Shown one piece after another: positions 22,963 to 34,937 of a DNA stretch of 64,000 nt (the first letter of the stretch is position 1; each line of letters opens with the position of its first letter). The translations under genes were made by a program, and so were the position numbers. The stretch is from the NCBI GenBank assembly GCA_022560025.1, contig JAFISE010000052.1:1-64000 (forward strand), written 5' to 3'. The notes under the pieces are model-generated. The model was not told where the DNA came from. It did no database searches and saw nothing but the letters and a program-made list of their open reading frames with translations. The DNA comes from Stagonosporopsis chrysanthemi. Its lineage: Eukaryota > Ascomycota > Dothideomycetes > Pleosporales > Didymellaceae.

Positions 22963-25799
22963 TCACTCATTCTCGTTGTTCTCACTGCCACTTTTGACTG
23001 GCAACGATATTGAGATCTTCTTCGGCGTCCCGCCATCTTTACCAGAATTGATTTGTGGCGATTTCCGACGGAGGCTACGCAAGCTTGATGTACTTGTGTT
23101 GCTTGATGTCGAAGCACGGCGTTTAGGTGCAGTTGTTGTCGAGATGTTGGCGAGTAGTTCGTCCTCTTCGTCGTCTTCTCTACGACGCTTCTCTGAGATG
23201 CGCTCTGGCGGTGACCCTGCAGCAGTCGCTGTCTTCGAGGGTTTCGGTTCCTCCTTGGCCAAAGTCGTCGCTGCAGCACCGCGCATGGCAAGCGGGATGT
23301 CCATGTCGACATCATCCTCCTCGGCATCATCATCAGGATAGTTCACCAACGGCCGGACTGGTGATGCACCATTGGGGACTATCTTTCCTGGGGCCGCCAA
23401 CTCGTCTTCGTCATCAGATGTGTTGAAGTACGCTTCCTCATCCGCGTCAACCTCCCTCAACCCTTGACCCCATTTGCCGCCGTTAACGAGGCCAGCCGGC
23501 CTGGCTGGGGTTTCACTATCCATGCTTGTGAAAGAGTTGTCCAGCTCCTGTGTGGCCACCGGCTCCTGCATCTGGTCGTAGCGTAGAATGAGGTTCTGGA
23601 AGGTGTCGACGTACGTGATCTGTTGAAGTTTCTCGCGATACGTCTCGACCAGATGTTGAACGATGATCTTGATGTTCTCGCGCTTAACGAATTCGAACAA
23701 CTCAAGGCAGGCTGAGTTTAGGAGGTTGTCTCGAGGCATTGTATCGAACAACACCTGTAATATTGGCTCAAAGAGCTGATGTTGGATGATTTGACGGTTG
23801 TGAGTCTCGTCGTGGAGGGCGATGACTGTGCGGAAGTACTTGAGGGCAGCTGTATTACATCAGCAGTTGTGTATTTAGGGATAGCACGATACGTACTCAG
23901 TTTGAGATGCTTCTCCGGGCAGCTCATAAGCTGACCGACTCTGGCTGCAAGGCCCTCTGAGAGAATAAAGTATTTACTGCGGTAAGAATGTTGGCGAATG
24001 AAGAAGCACAGGACTTCAACCAGGTGAGCATATAATGAAACCTCCTGTATCGAAAGATTTTCTACTGCGTAATGTTAGTTATATGCCAGCTGATCAGAGA
24101 GCTTGGCTTACTCGACTCCCTGCTTTCGAGCTCCTTCAGCGGCTGGAAGAGCTTCCTTGCAGATTCATCATAGAAGTTTTGGATGAAAGAGTCAGTCTGA
24201 GGGATTGATGGAAGTTGGCCCCTCATCTTGGCCAGAAAGTCACTGTTGGTTCGGCCCAGTGCCTCAATCGATGCCGAGTTGGCGTTAGGGTCCAGTAATA
24301 TCTTGATCGCATCAGCCATCTGCGCCTTAACCCCCAGATCCACCTCGATCAGAAGTAATTCGATCAGCGTGTCCGTCAATGGTTTCGACTTCTCCTGAAT
24401 AGCCTTGAAGATGTAGCTGCGGACCATGAGAGCATCATGGTCTATCAAAGAGACAAGTATGTCTGTCCCTGCAACGCGTACCGATGCGTCCTGGTGCTTG
24501 AGCGCAAACTGAATGACTTCCAACAGACCATTGCTGATGAAGTTTTGGTACAGCTGTGCCCGGCCATGCGCTTGCAGACTCTTGGCTATAGCACAGCATT
24601 GTTGAATGAAAAGGACAGCATCCTTCTTCCGCTGCAGGCTTTGCTCTTTGGTGCCAAATATGCTGAACAACTCTTTCAGAAATGGAAGGTTGGACTGCAG
24701 ATGCCCCACGATATCGACCTGGTGAAAGAAGATGAGCGAATTGAGAACGGAGAAGGTGGGGTCGTCGAGTATGCGCGCCAGCACAACATCCTTAAGATAC
24801 TGCAGGCGATATGTCGAATGGATCTTGCGTTTGATCGTCTCATCCTCTATTTTGACCACTTCCTTGAATTTTGACTCATCGGCAAGGTACTGCCTGTGGT
24901 TCGCCTTATGTAAAGGAAAGTCGGGGTCATCTGCAGACGTTAGTGACTTGACATGGACACGCACACCTCAAGACCTACACTCTAAGGCACCAACTACACC
25001 CAGTATGATGTCATCATGTACCACATACTCTATTATAGAGGTGTCGTTGAGCAGAATGAGCAGTTTCATGATGCTGCACAGTCGATGCAGATCTGTCACG
25101 CTTTCGAGATCCTCTGCCATGTCCACCAGCGGTATCAGCATTGGGATGTACTTCTGCGCCAGTATGAACTTCGCGAGGGCTTCACGACCGCCCGGTGTCG
25201 AATTAGCAGCGCGCATGTGGTTCTCGATCTCGTGAAGATTGCCGAGGTCGGGGTTCGGCAGCATTATGGGACCAATGTGGTCGATATCGTCTGAAAGACC
25301 ATCGTCTACGTTAGATCAGCTCGGCCGTGCGAGCACAATGGAGTAGAACGCACCTTGAGCCAGCTGCTGCAACCGTGACTGCACCTCGTTTACGAAGTCC
25401 CTGTGCGTGGTCAGCGCATGCGTTGTGATGGGTGTGTGAAGTGTGTGCGAACCATATGTTGGCGCAGCCCTCAGGCTCCTGGAAGCTGAGGGCCATGTCG
25501 GTACCATTCTGCTCGGTCCATACTATAAGTGTGTCCTGCTGCTTCTGGTAGCCATCGTCTTTGCTGATGCGCGTCTCGAGCAGCTGTCGCGTCTGGTCGT
25601 CTTCAGACACCACAACGATCTTGGCGTCATCCTGCTGTATCCCACATCAGCCTGGTCCATCGTTGCTCTCACGAGTACCTACGCTCACTATAACACCCCT
25701 GCAGAAGCCCGTGCCTCTATCGAACCAGTCATTATTCTTGAGCTCGTAGACCTTGACGCGCTTGCGATCGTGGGCTGGTGGCGCTACCAGGGCCATCAT
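22963..25799 (-). CDS. PSY2: PP4 regulatory subunit 3 (PSY2/SMEK family)
   Basis: Seven exons: 25799-25689, 25634-25453, 25400-25354, 25305-24979, 24930-24112, 24064-23897 and 23849-22963, all in phase, give 846 residues. The N-terminal EVH1/PH-like domain reads KRVKVYELKNNDWFDRGTGF, then DDQTRQLLETRI and NGTDMALSFQEPEGCANIW. The SMEK armadillo-like core follows (GREALAKFILAQKYIPMLIP, YDPDFPLHKANHRQYL, LQYLKDVVLARILDD, FFIRQHSYRSKYFIL). The C-terminal 200 residues are acidic and disordered with basic patches. The family targets the PP4 catalytic subunit to substrates such as gamma-H2A and Rad53 during DNA-damage recovery. The exon 2 start has an alternative acceptor three bases downstream (25631). 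Confidence 0.93.
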
Positions 25800-28232
25800 C
25801 CACGTGAGGTCTCTGCCAGCACTCGGGCGGCGACAGGCGTCCCCTCCACGGCAAGGATTGTGGTCGCGACGGGGCGCGCAGGGCAGTGGTGGGCGGCGCG
25901 GCTGGTTCCGAAGGCGCGATGCTGGTCAGGCGTCGTGTGCGATGTTCGCGCTGGGCGGATGACGATAGGAGGCTAGGTGGGCGGCAGAAGCTGCGCGCCG
26001 ACCGATAGCAAAGGGGCACGACGGGAGAGCGGGATGCTTCAATGCGATGCGCAACGCGCGCGGAGTCAGCGACAGGCTGGGGCCGCGAGTTCGTGAGTTG
26101 TGACGGACACTCGGCGCAGGTGGGTGTGATCGTCCCGGCGCGTTGCGTGCGTGCGGCCTGCAGAGACAGCGGACAGGCCAGCGGAAACGCAAACTAGCGC
26201 TTCGGAGTAATCGATAAGAGGTGCTAAGAAAAGCCTGGGCCGCGGCAGAGGCTAATGCTTGAGCCGCAACACCACGCGGGGAATGTGGATGCGGAAGATG
26301 GGTGTGCGAGGAGGGGCTGTGTCAGCGAAGGCGCGCATGAGCTTCCGTCTGATGTGGCAATTGTCGCGGCCAGCGCTCTCCCCTCCCCCCATCTGAGCCT
26401 CTGACGCCATTCTATGCTTGGCGTCTGTGGATCTTCAACACCACAACAATACATGACAGCGTGCAGTCTGTCATGTCTGGATGCACTGCTCTGAACCTTG
26501 TATGGGTGTCAGTTCTATGATCTGGTTAACCATCTGGCGTTCGCCCGACTGCACTGCTATGCGATAACGTCACCTCCTGACAGCTCAAGGCTTGATATAT
26601 CGTTGTGCTTCAAATCAACTCGTTCTTCTCTTCAACTGCACTCACAGAGACCACAGAGAATCTAGTTTGGCAAGTCCTAGTTTGACGATACACGACTCTC
26701 CAACCGCTCAAGCACAGTTGAGATTGTGTGTTCGTGCTTCGGTCGACCCCAGACCACGCGGTCTCCCTTGTTCAACGCACGTGTACCCCACAGCCGCCAT
26801 CCATGGATCGCATTTCCTGATCAATGCGTCAATCTGGAATTCTACGTCACGCTGGTTGAGGTCCAGCTCAAACACTACAAGCAACTGTAGTCGAGGCTGA
26901 CGACCAACTATTGATGCACGATGTCCTCCCAATACTAGTCAGCTTCTACCGTAGTAGGTTTAGAGGAAGAGTCCACATGGTTTGGCTAGCCAAAGCTTCC
27001 GCATTCCTCAACGACACCGTACCCGTCGGCATCAATTCCATCTGTTCCTGATGGATGATGAGCAGCAGGACAACCGTCGATGCTCGAAAATTGAGATTAA
27101 AGCAGAGGCTGGTTCAGGCACATGCAGGCTACAGGCGCTGACACAAAGTACGAGCCCAATTGCGCGTCTGGGTGGACGTGTTCCAAAAAACCCTATATCG
27201 ATTGTATCCTCAAGAAAACAACTGCTTGAAGGGTCCGCTTCCTTTGTAAAGTGTCCTGAAAGGGGATGTTGAAACTCTTCTCTTTCAGCGACTGACGCTT
27301 ACCAAAATCGGACAGATTCCTCCGATACGCTTCATCAGTCGTTACGACAGAAAACGGCAAGACGATAACCATTTCCATATAACGAATCAATTAACATGGT
27401 TAGCGTCATCTGCCATTCCTGCTCGGAACCGGCTGCTGGGCCTGCCAGGTTGCCAGCTTTGCTTCCCTGGGATCCAGAATTGCCAACAGAACGTCAGCGC
27501 GCGGCAGAGTCCAGAACCACGGATCCCTCTTGGCCACTTAGCCAATGTGGACACAGCCCATATGTCTTCTCACAGCTGACGGCGTTATCAGTGATCAGCA
27601 TGCATAGGCAACCACGTTCTTCACCATGCCTGAACACTCCTGGCGTGCATTCGGTCTCGACTTCCTGCACAAATCGTCTGCATCATATGTATGTACAGCA
27701 GGCTTATCTACGCCCGAGGCGCAAGCCTGCTGAGCTTAACTTGCAATTCGCTTGTGGCTGCCATTATCGAGCTCTGAAACTAGATAACTGGTTCTGCTTA
27801 GATGCTCCGGTCTCGACACGTCGCACCTTAACACAAGAAAATCACCGATCTTGGACTTCTGTGCGCTCGCTCGTGCAAAAATCCCATGTCCACTGTTTCG
27901 TCCGCCTCAGCCGTACACGAACGACTCGCCACGCTGTTTTTCTGCGGTTCCTGATGGGCTGATAGTCTCGAGCGGGAGCTAACGACTTTGGATACTTGCT
28001 AGTCACGGCTAACGCCTGTGGCTGCATCCTAATAGTTCGGCCCTTCGTAGCGCCATTATCAAACACGCTTTGACAAAAACGCAATCGACTTTCGCTCAAG
28101 GCCGGTAGGGTGTTTGTTGAGCCACCATTTGTTAATAACCCTTGCGCCTTTGCCTGGCTCTTTCATTTCGTCGCAGCACTCAAACAATTACTCTTTTCAC
28201 CCAACCTTGACCAAGTTGTCTCCATTCAACCA
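25800..28232. other. Gene-poor intergenic region
   Basis: 2.4 kb with only short, compositionally random frames (the longest is 188 codons at 27396-27962). No domain, tRNA or repeat is recognised. The first 400 bp is the GC-rich promoter side of PSY2; the last 150 bp is pyrimidine-rich before the gene at 28233. Confidence 0.5.
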
Positions 28233-29229
28233 ATGGCATTCTTCTCGAAACTTAAGAAGGCAAAGGAAGCCGCCCAAGAGCACAAAAAAGAAGCGGCTGT
28301 TCAAGAACAGGAGAAACCCAGGGTCCCATACAAGCATGTACCTGTGCACGCAGGTCGAGACGCGTTATCTGCCACTCCATCGACAATTCGTGCTGAAGAA
28401 TTGAGAGAGAAGATTGCCGCAGCACGTAGAAGCCGATCCATGTCAAATGCCAGTGCACCCGCTAGAGCTGGCGGTTCATTGTACCAGTCCGTGAACTCGC
28501 GGTCACGTCCAAGTTCAATCAACTCTTCACCTGGCTCTCTTTCTCCCAGCCACAGTCGCAGTGGAAGCCTAGGTCGGAGGACGAACAGCGACCTCTCCAT
28601 CTCCACCATGATGCAGTCACACCAGGAGACGCCCTCCCGCGGACGCCAGCCTGTACGCCACGATTACCTCAGCCATGGATCTGGTGTTCCTGCTGTACCC
28701 CAGCTCCCTGCACAGCATCGACCAAAAGCCCAGAAAACCGTCAGCAGTCGTTCCTCTGTGGCGAAGAGGAGGAGCCCACTTTCGGCTATGTCTATCACTG
28801 AAGATGGTACGTTTGACTAAGTCTTGCTTTGTGATGTACCTAACCAGAGCAGATGAATCTGGTGAACCTTCCTCCAGCAGCTCTCAAGCTTCAGATGGAT
28901 CTGTAGCGTCGTCGCGTAGGTCTTCCCTATCTTTCAGGAAGGGACCACAGCTAATCAGAACATCAGAGAGCTCAGCGACAGAGATCTCAAGGCCAAACAG
29001 CAGCCAAGGTCACTCCAAGGACTTTTCAGGAGACATCACCAAGGAGCAGAACTACAGCCGGCCGCTGTCCGCTATTGCCTCAGTTCCGGTGGTGCTGCCG
29101 CCAGTGCAGTACAAGAAGCAGCCAACTATCGAAGTCACACCGCAGCCTTCAGCGCCCTTCAAGACGAAGTCCCTGAAGCAAAGATTCTCTCTCTTCTCCC
29201 GCAGAAGCATGGTTGTGGCTGCCCACTAG
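28233..29229 (+). CDS. Ser-rich disordered fungal protein with VPYKHVPxHAxxDAL motif
   Basis: Two exons, 28233-28806 and 28853-29229, joined across a 46-nt intron (GTACGT..GCAG, phase 1) give 316 residues. The N-terminus is Lys/Glu-rich (FFSKLKKAKEAAQEHKKEAA), followed by the segment VPYKHVPVHAGRDALSATP, which I recognise as a recurring motif in uncharacterised Pezizomycotina proteins, and a possible short coiled coil (AEELREKIAAARRSR). The rest is Ser/Arg/Pro-rich and probably phosphorylated. The C-terminus is basic (KTKSLKQRFSLFSRRSM). No function is known. Confidence 0.72.
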
Positions 29230-31295
29230 GTAGTACTACGCCCATTTTGTATTTTGGAGTCCTTTGAAATTTCGCACACTCTCGTCATTGGCCTTCTGCC
29301 ACCACATTCATTACTCTGCACTATACACCAGCGTTTACCAAAGCAAGGCGTTCCGGTGTTATCATTTTTGGGGGAACAACTATGGGCGATACAAGGCGCT
29401 GGGTCTCATTTTTTGTTACGAAACGACAGAATCGGACACATTAGGATAGGTACATAGCCAGCACAAATATGAATCGATCACAGAAACCCAGCACATGCTG
29501 CTCGGTCTGGATCACTTTACATGAATCATAGCCAACAGATCTCAAGACTTGAGCCTCAACGTGCACATTGACCCACTTCTTCGGAGCCTCTCTCAAACGG
29601 TCCTTTTCTTTTCTCGTTCTAGAGCAGCCAGCCACCGGCCCACCCTTCGTATCTCGCTTTGGAGCGCACACGCGTTATCTTCAGCACGACATCCGCCGTA
29701 TGAGGATGTGCAACTTGATACGGGATTGTCTGGACGCAGGCGACCAACAGGGTATGTCTGACACGTCACATACTCAGCACGCTCCGCTGCTCGAACAGCT
29801 CGGGTCCATTCAGCAGGGGAGCACGAGCGCCTCAATAACAGGGGCGGGTATCTGTAGTCACTACCAAGATGGACGCGAACTTGGACATTCGACTGCATGG
29901 CAATCTCCCTCGCACCTTCCTGAGAAATCAACACGCCTGGGCGTCGAGAGCCCCAGTATGGCATGGTGACATACTGTGCGTGGCTCGTCGCACACGTACG
30001 GTGCGGAGCACATTCCGAACCTAGCATGGCAATACCGTTTTGTGCGTCGCGCCGCGGCGAAATCACGCTTGAGGAACAATAATTTCTCGAGCCTTGCTTT
30101 TTCGGAAGAAGGGCCCAGCTTCCTGTGTTCTCGAACAGGTTTACGGCAAGCCACATGAAGCTGGTAATGGAGAAGCGACCCATCTCAGCAGAAGCCCGCT
30201 AGGAAAGGAACAGGCGCCTGACTCGATTAGGGGCTGACACGGGAGGCAAGATAGGGACGCCTATTTTAGGGTCTTGTAGCAGTAGCGCGCGCGTTGGCGT
30301 GGGATGTTCGCTGAGATGGCTGGTCGTCAGCCTTGCACACAAAAGGGAAGAGCAGCGACGGAACACCGCGGAGGGCCACTGCAGCATTCCAGTTACCCGT
30401 TGGCGGTATTGTCTCGCCTCCTGCCAACAAGGACGCGGTTTGAAGAAGCGTGCCACTAAGATCGACGGATCCTCGTGGATGAGCGCGGCTTACCCGAGAT
30501 CGCCAGGGGTCCTCAAACCTGGTGTTTGGCGGTTGTGCTAGGCAACCAGCACCAGAATTGCAATGAGTTTGGTAGAGACCACGGTACGCCCATTCTCTCG
30601 GGCACGCAGCCAAAACGCCACAACAAATTATCCTCTCTTCTGCTATAACTCAACTGTGGCGCCAATAATATGACGATGGGCGCTCTAAGCGTCCCAAGAG
30701 ACAGGCTCAGCTGTGCAGACCCGCGCAGCCTCGCCTACCGGTCGTCGACTCAGGGTCTGGAGCTCTTTTGCATCGGAAGATATCGTTTTGGGCAAGGAGA
30801 CGACCGTATTAGTGACCTTCACAAGCTTCGGCCCATCCCTGCGGAATCGTCATACCAATAGGCGAGGTCGCGCATCTTTGCAAGCGACACCAATCATGAC
30901 AAAATCAATACAGCGATGAGGCTGAACTCATTTAACCTTCGTTCCCAGATCGATTGTCACCCTACCCGCAGCCTAGCACACGTCTTGCTGCAGATCAGGG
31001 AGATGTTGTGCGATTTGAATAATCAGGACCATCAGGGTTCAGCCAGCCCTACTGTAGCACGGTTTTCTCGCGTTCCAAGGTTGAGATCCCTCCTGAATCG
31101 TGAATATTGATGTACAGTATAGCGCTGTTCTAGACAGTGAGGAATGCGCCCATGTTGCACAGTGCGCACGCGCGCTTATCGATAACGAAATTGAGGCCAG
31201 CCTCGTGGTTGTCACGAGAGCCCTCGGCATCCACACCTAAACTTCCCCGCGTCCAGAATTCAAACCTGGGGTCGAGGCTGGTACCTGAGGCTGGC
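29230..31295. other. Gene-poor intergenic region
   Basis: 2.07 kb without a supported gene. A 196-codon minus-strand frame at 29593-30183 has no recognisable domain and looks random. Nothing else seen. Confidence 0.5.
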
Positions 31296-32131
31296 ATGGA
31301 CCCTTCGAAGCGCACGAAGGAGGCGTTACTTGGTAAGTACAGTTGGCTCTTTTCTGTTCGTTTGTTTGGGAGGAGGCGTGGGTGCAGTATACAACACGGC
31401 TTAACCCAGGAGCTTGCGCGCATACGCACTGTCTGCTAGGGGAAGCTCGCGACCAGAGCTGGTGGACATGGACAGCTGGGCTTATGTCGCCTTACGCTCA
31501 CGTGTGTCCGTACCGCAGTCCAGACGCTGCGCCTCGGTGTTAGCTGGCTGCTCCTAGCTTTGAGCTCCGATGTTATCGAGTCAATAGCGCGATATTGTTC
31601 GCGCTTCGACACCGCTCTCTATCGCGCTGCTGTGTCTCTCTTCATAGACTTTGCAGACTGACGCCCTCTAGCGCGTGCAGAAGCTCTCTGCGATGCCATC
31701 ACGCCGAGCAACCATGACCCCGACCCTGCCGCCGGCGACGGCTACCTCAGCACAATCTTGAAAGCTGTCAAGATGGACGGTGCGCCGCCGAGCACTATGA
31801 ATGCAGCGAACGACTACGCGACGAGCGCGGCGAAGGAGTTGACGATCAAGGAGCAGACTGCTGGTTTGGTAGGTGTTCCTTCACACGCGCATGGAGTACG
31901 CTTGCTGACTGGCTGTGGCAGATCAAGACGACGCAGGACATTGCGACCCTGATACGAGAGCTCCAAGAGCTGTGGTTGTTTGGCGGCCTCGACACATTAC
32001 AGAACCCAGCAGACGAAGAAGCGCAGAGGGAGAAGGCAGACAAGGTCGCAGGCATAATCGAGGCTTTGGCGCAGCAGAAGCCTGTCGCGAAAATGGAAGC
32101 TCAAGAAAATGGCGATGGCGCTGCCACATGA
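31296..32131 (+). CDS. Mediator complex subunit 22 (Med22/Srb6) candidate
   Basis: The C-terminal half matches the Med22 pattern: a helix with TAGLIKTTQDIATLIRELQEL, then WLFGGLDTLQ. Confident exons are 31672-31868 and 31922-32131 (intron GTAGGT..GGCAG, phase 0), ending at TGA 32129-32131. A plausible 5' part is exon 31296-31332 (MDPSKRTKEALL, donor GTAAGT) joined to an exon starting at 31558 that reads LSSDVIESIARYCSRFDTALYRA. The intron between that exon and 31672 is unresolved: the evident donor at 31632 is in phase 0, while 31672 needs phase 1. Med22 is a small head-module subunit that pairs with Med11 and helps connect RNA polymerase II to activators. Total length would be about 170 residues, fitting the family. 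Confidence 0.65.
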
Positions 32132-33066
32132 AGGCTCCAGCAATGCTGAAGATACAATGGACGCATATACATATGACACCTGGTGCTCGAGGTTGCCGAT
32201 GAACAGTTGGCCCGGTGCAGTGGTGCACAAGACGCGACGCTCAGGTACCCGAATAGTTCAAGATGTACGCGGTGTATGCCCTGAAGCGGCCGGCAAGAGT
32301 ATTCAATGGGAACTTCGCAATTGCGATTATGATATCTGGCCAGTAGGTATGGCTGATTGCGAAGGCAAATCTAGTAGCATGTTTAGCTACAAACAGTACC
32401 TAGACAACGACGGCGATCTGGACCTTCTTGTGTGTCCTGCTATCGCAGATACCTTCGAAACAAATTCCTGGGGCAGCATGTATTTTTCTACAGACTACGA
32501 AGAGGCTTGTCTGCATGGAAGGTCCAACTCAAGAGGACAGCAATTGTACGACATGAAACTTCAACCCAATTATGCTGCGTTCACTACGCATATATTGTAA
32601 TTGCCGATTGCCGATGGAAGGGGTTATTCTTGTCATGCACTGTGGAGGTGCTGCAAGCAAAAAAAAAGCTTTATGTTGGGTCGGTTTGCGCGCCGGCAAT
32701 GGTATCTCGATGCCGAACTGAATTAAGAGCGTGGTCTACAGGACGCAATGAGCTTCTTTAAAGCAGTGCATACTGCCGCAGGATGCTTGACGCTTTCTCC
32801 GCCCTCTCCCTTTTCTCCTCCATTGCTGTCACCACATTGCTGTCACCACATTGCCTGCAACAGCGTTTTCCATCTGTCTTGATTCCTGGCATCTCTGTAA
32901 ACCTTTTTTTTATTACAGATTCGAGTCTGCACTTCTTTCGTTACTCGCCACCTCATACATGGATTTCATGAAAGAGTCAGTTTAGGTTGTTTTGTTTCTG
33001 GAAAGGACGCATCGAATCACAGTATACCAAAGGTGTCAGGTCATTTTCACACCTTCACAATCCAGA
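32132..33066. other. Intergenic
   Basis: 935 bp. A 163-codon plus-strand frame at 32109-32600 overlaps the Med22 end in another frame and has no recognisable domain. An A/T-rich tract precedes 33067. Confidence 0.5.
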
Positions 33067-34937
33067 ATGATAAAATGTTATCTTTCTGTTGCACGAAAGG
33101 ATGCCATTCGTGCAAAGCCTGTCACGGACTTCGTCTTCGATCCTTATCCTCCAAAGATATGGACTGTACTCCCCACACTCTATAAACCTACGCTTACACG
33201 CGCTCAATTCTGTAATCTCGAGCTTGGAAGAACATTGTTATCAAAGTATGGGAGCGCTGAACTTGCAATAGCGTCGCTTGACGCCGCACTACGACATTGC
33301 TTAAATCAAAAACGGAAATATCTGCAAAGAATGCAACGCCAGAGCCGATACATGCTTGATGAGATGCTCCATATGATGCAGAGAGCGAGTGAACCCCGAG
33401 GCTATCTAGTTTCTGCTGCGCAACAACACATAGGCATCAAGGTTGCTGCTGTTGAGAGGGCAAGAGGTACCGAAAAGCAGATTGCTCTGCTCATTGTGAA
33501 AAAAGGATTGACAAAGGTCTCTACGGAGGAATTCTGTTTGCCTTTTCGAAGATATATCGACCTTCAAGACGAGATCCTTCACAGAGTTGTTGATACGCAT
33601 CGCAAGTTACAACTTCCCAGCATGCAAGGCTTAGATTTGAACGCCGAGCTAAGGGCGTTGGTCGCCGACTTTCAGCATCACAAAAACCATGCCAACGCGC
33701 CCTCGGAATTCCAAAGGCGATACCACTTGATCGAAGCACCTTCGTTCAAGGCGCTCTCCAACATCCATGGCTCACTGGATCGGTTTTGGCACAATTATTT
33801 GAGTCTCGTCTCTGATTCTAAACGTGCTCGGTCTGCGCTAAGCCGATTACGCACGCCAATCAAGTCGTTTACACCCGGATTGATTCGCTTTAGGGACACT
33901 TGCGATGACGCAGCTCCAACACTGTCAACGATTATGTTGAGGAGGCGGTCACTGCAGGGGACCGAGCAGCAGAACATATTCAATGCTCTTCACCATCATA
34001 CCAAACGGACGCTCTACAGTGCGCTCAACTTCCACAAAAGCCCATTACGAATGATGACTAGCATCACTGATCTGGCAGAGTCTCATCGTATCAGGTATAA
34101 GAGCAGAACCATGCCTGATAACTTCCGTCCAGAAATCATGTTGGAGAGGCTTGGCAAAGTTCAGACGGGTATTCGTCAGGTATCAGCGCTTTACCACGAC
34201 AAGTTGCTACCATTCTGGATTCCGGCCATTGGGCTTATGTCACCCACTGAGCTCGCACGTCAAGACCGTGTTGCTTGAAGATACTGGCTCTCTTGTCTCA
34301 AGTGCGACGGAGAACACGAATCGCGTGTCGAAGAACTCAGAATCTTATCGGAAACTATAAGACTAATGCGCAATCCTTCTAAAACTAGGACGGTCGATGA
34401 GGTTAAGCTTCGTAAAGATCGAGCAAATTGGGCAATTGCACGATTGTCCCAGTTACGCGCAGGCCAAAATTGAGGAAACGTAGACCAACCCACTCGCCCA
34501 TCGTACGAAGATGTACTGAAAGGTGAAATGGTGACCACAAGCAGCGAGCCTGCTGTTCCATCCGCCAGGAGACTATCTTGTGGCAGCCAAGCATGCGGAC
34601 GCGGCAAGACAATGGGATCAGAGCTGTTCAGCAAGTAGAAAGTACTCCACCTACCAAGAAAATTGCACTGTGGCAGCCACACACATATACGCATCAAGAC
34701 AGTGGAACATTAGCTACACAACAGGTGAAAACACTTTCCGATACAGTCGCCAAATTGAGCTTGAACTCTACAGGAACTGTCGGATCCAGCTCTAGTTTCC
34801 ACTTCGCACGCCACAATACACACGCCGTTCGCAAAGCAGCTTTGGCAAGTCTGGTTGCGAAAGCGATGGTGCAAAATTACACCATCCAACACCAGGCATA
34901 CGTCACCCCGGAGTGGGAAAGTGTGGCTCGCTCATAG
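33067..34937 (+). pseudogene. Decayed gene of unknown function, two in-frame TGA codons and a frameshift
   Basis: An open frame from ATG 33067 runs 403 codons to TGA 34276-34278. It is helical and basic (for example IALLIVKKGLTKVSTEEFC, YLSLVSDSKRARSALSRLR). The same frame then continues with clearly protein-like sequence (YWLSCLKCDGEHESRVEEL, VDEVKLRKDRANWAIARL) to TGA 34471-34473, and again (YEDVLKGEMVTTSSEPAVPSARR). Near 34563-34570 the coding sense moves to another frame (ILWQPSMRTRQDNGIRAVQQV) that ends at 34937. That last part contains two copies of a roughly 28-residue LWQP repeat. I do not recognise the family. A real 403-residue protein that ends at the first TGA cannot be excluded, and an upstream exon is possible. 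Confidence 0.5.

Noticed and set aside
27396..27962. 188-codon plus-strand frame in the intergenic region
   Set aside because: Random composition, no domain, no splice partners; not supported as a gene.
29593..30183. 196-codon minus-strand frame
   Set aside because: No recognisable motif and atypical amino-acid mix; likely chance.
32109..32600. 163-codon plus-strand frame overlapping the Med22 3' end
   Set aside because: Begins inside the Med22 coding exon in another frame and shows no domain.
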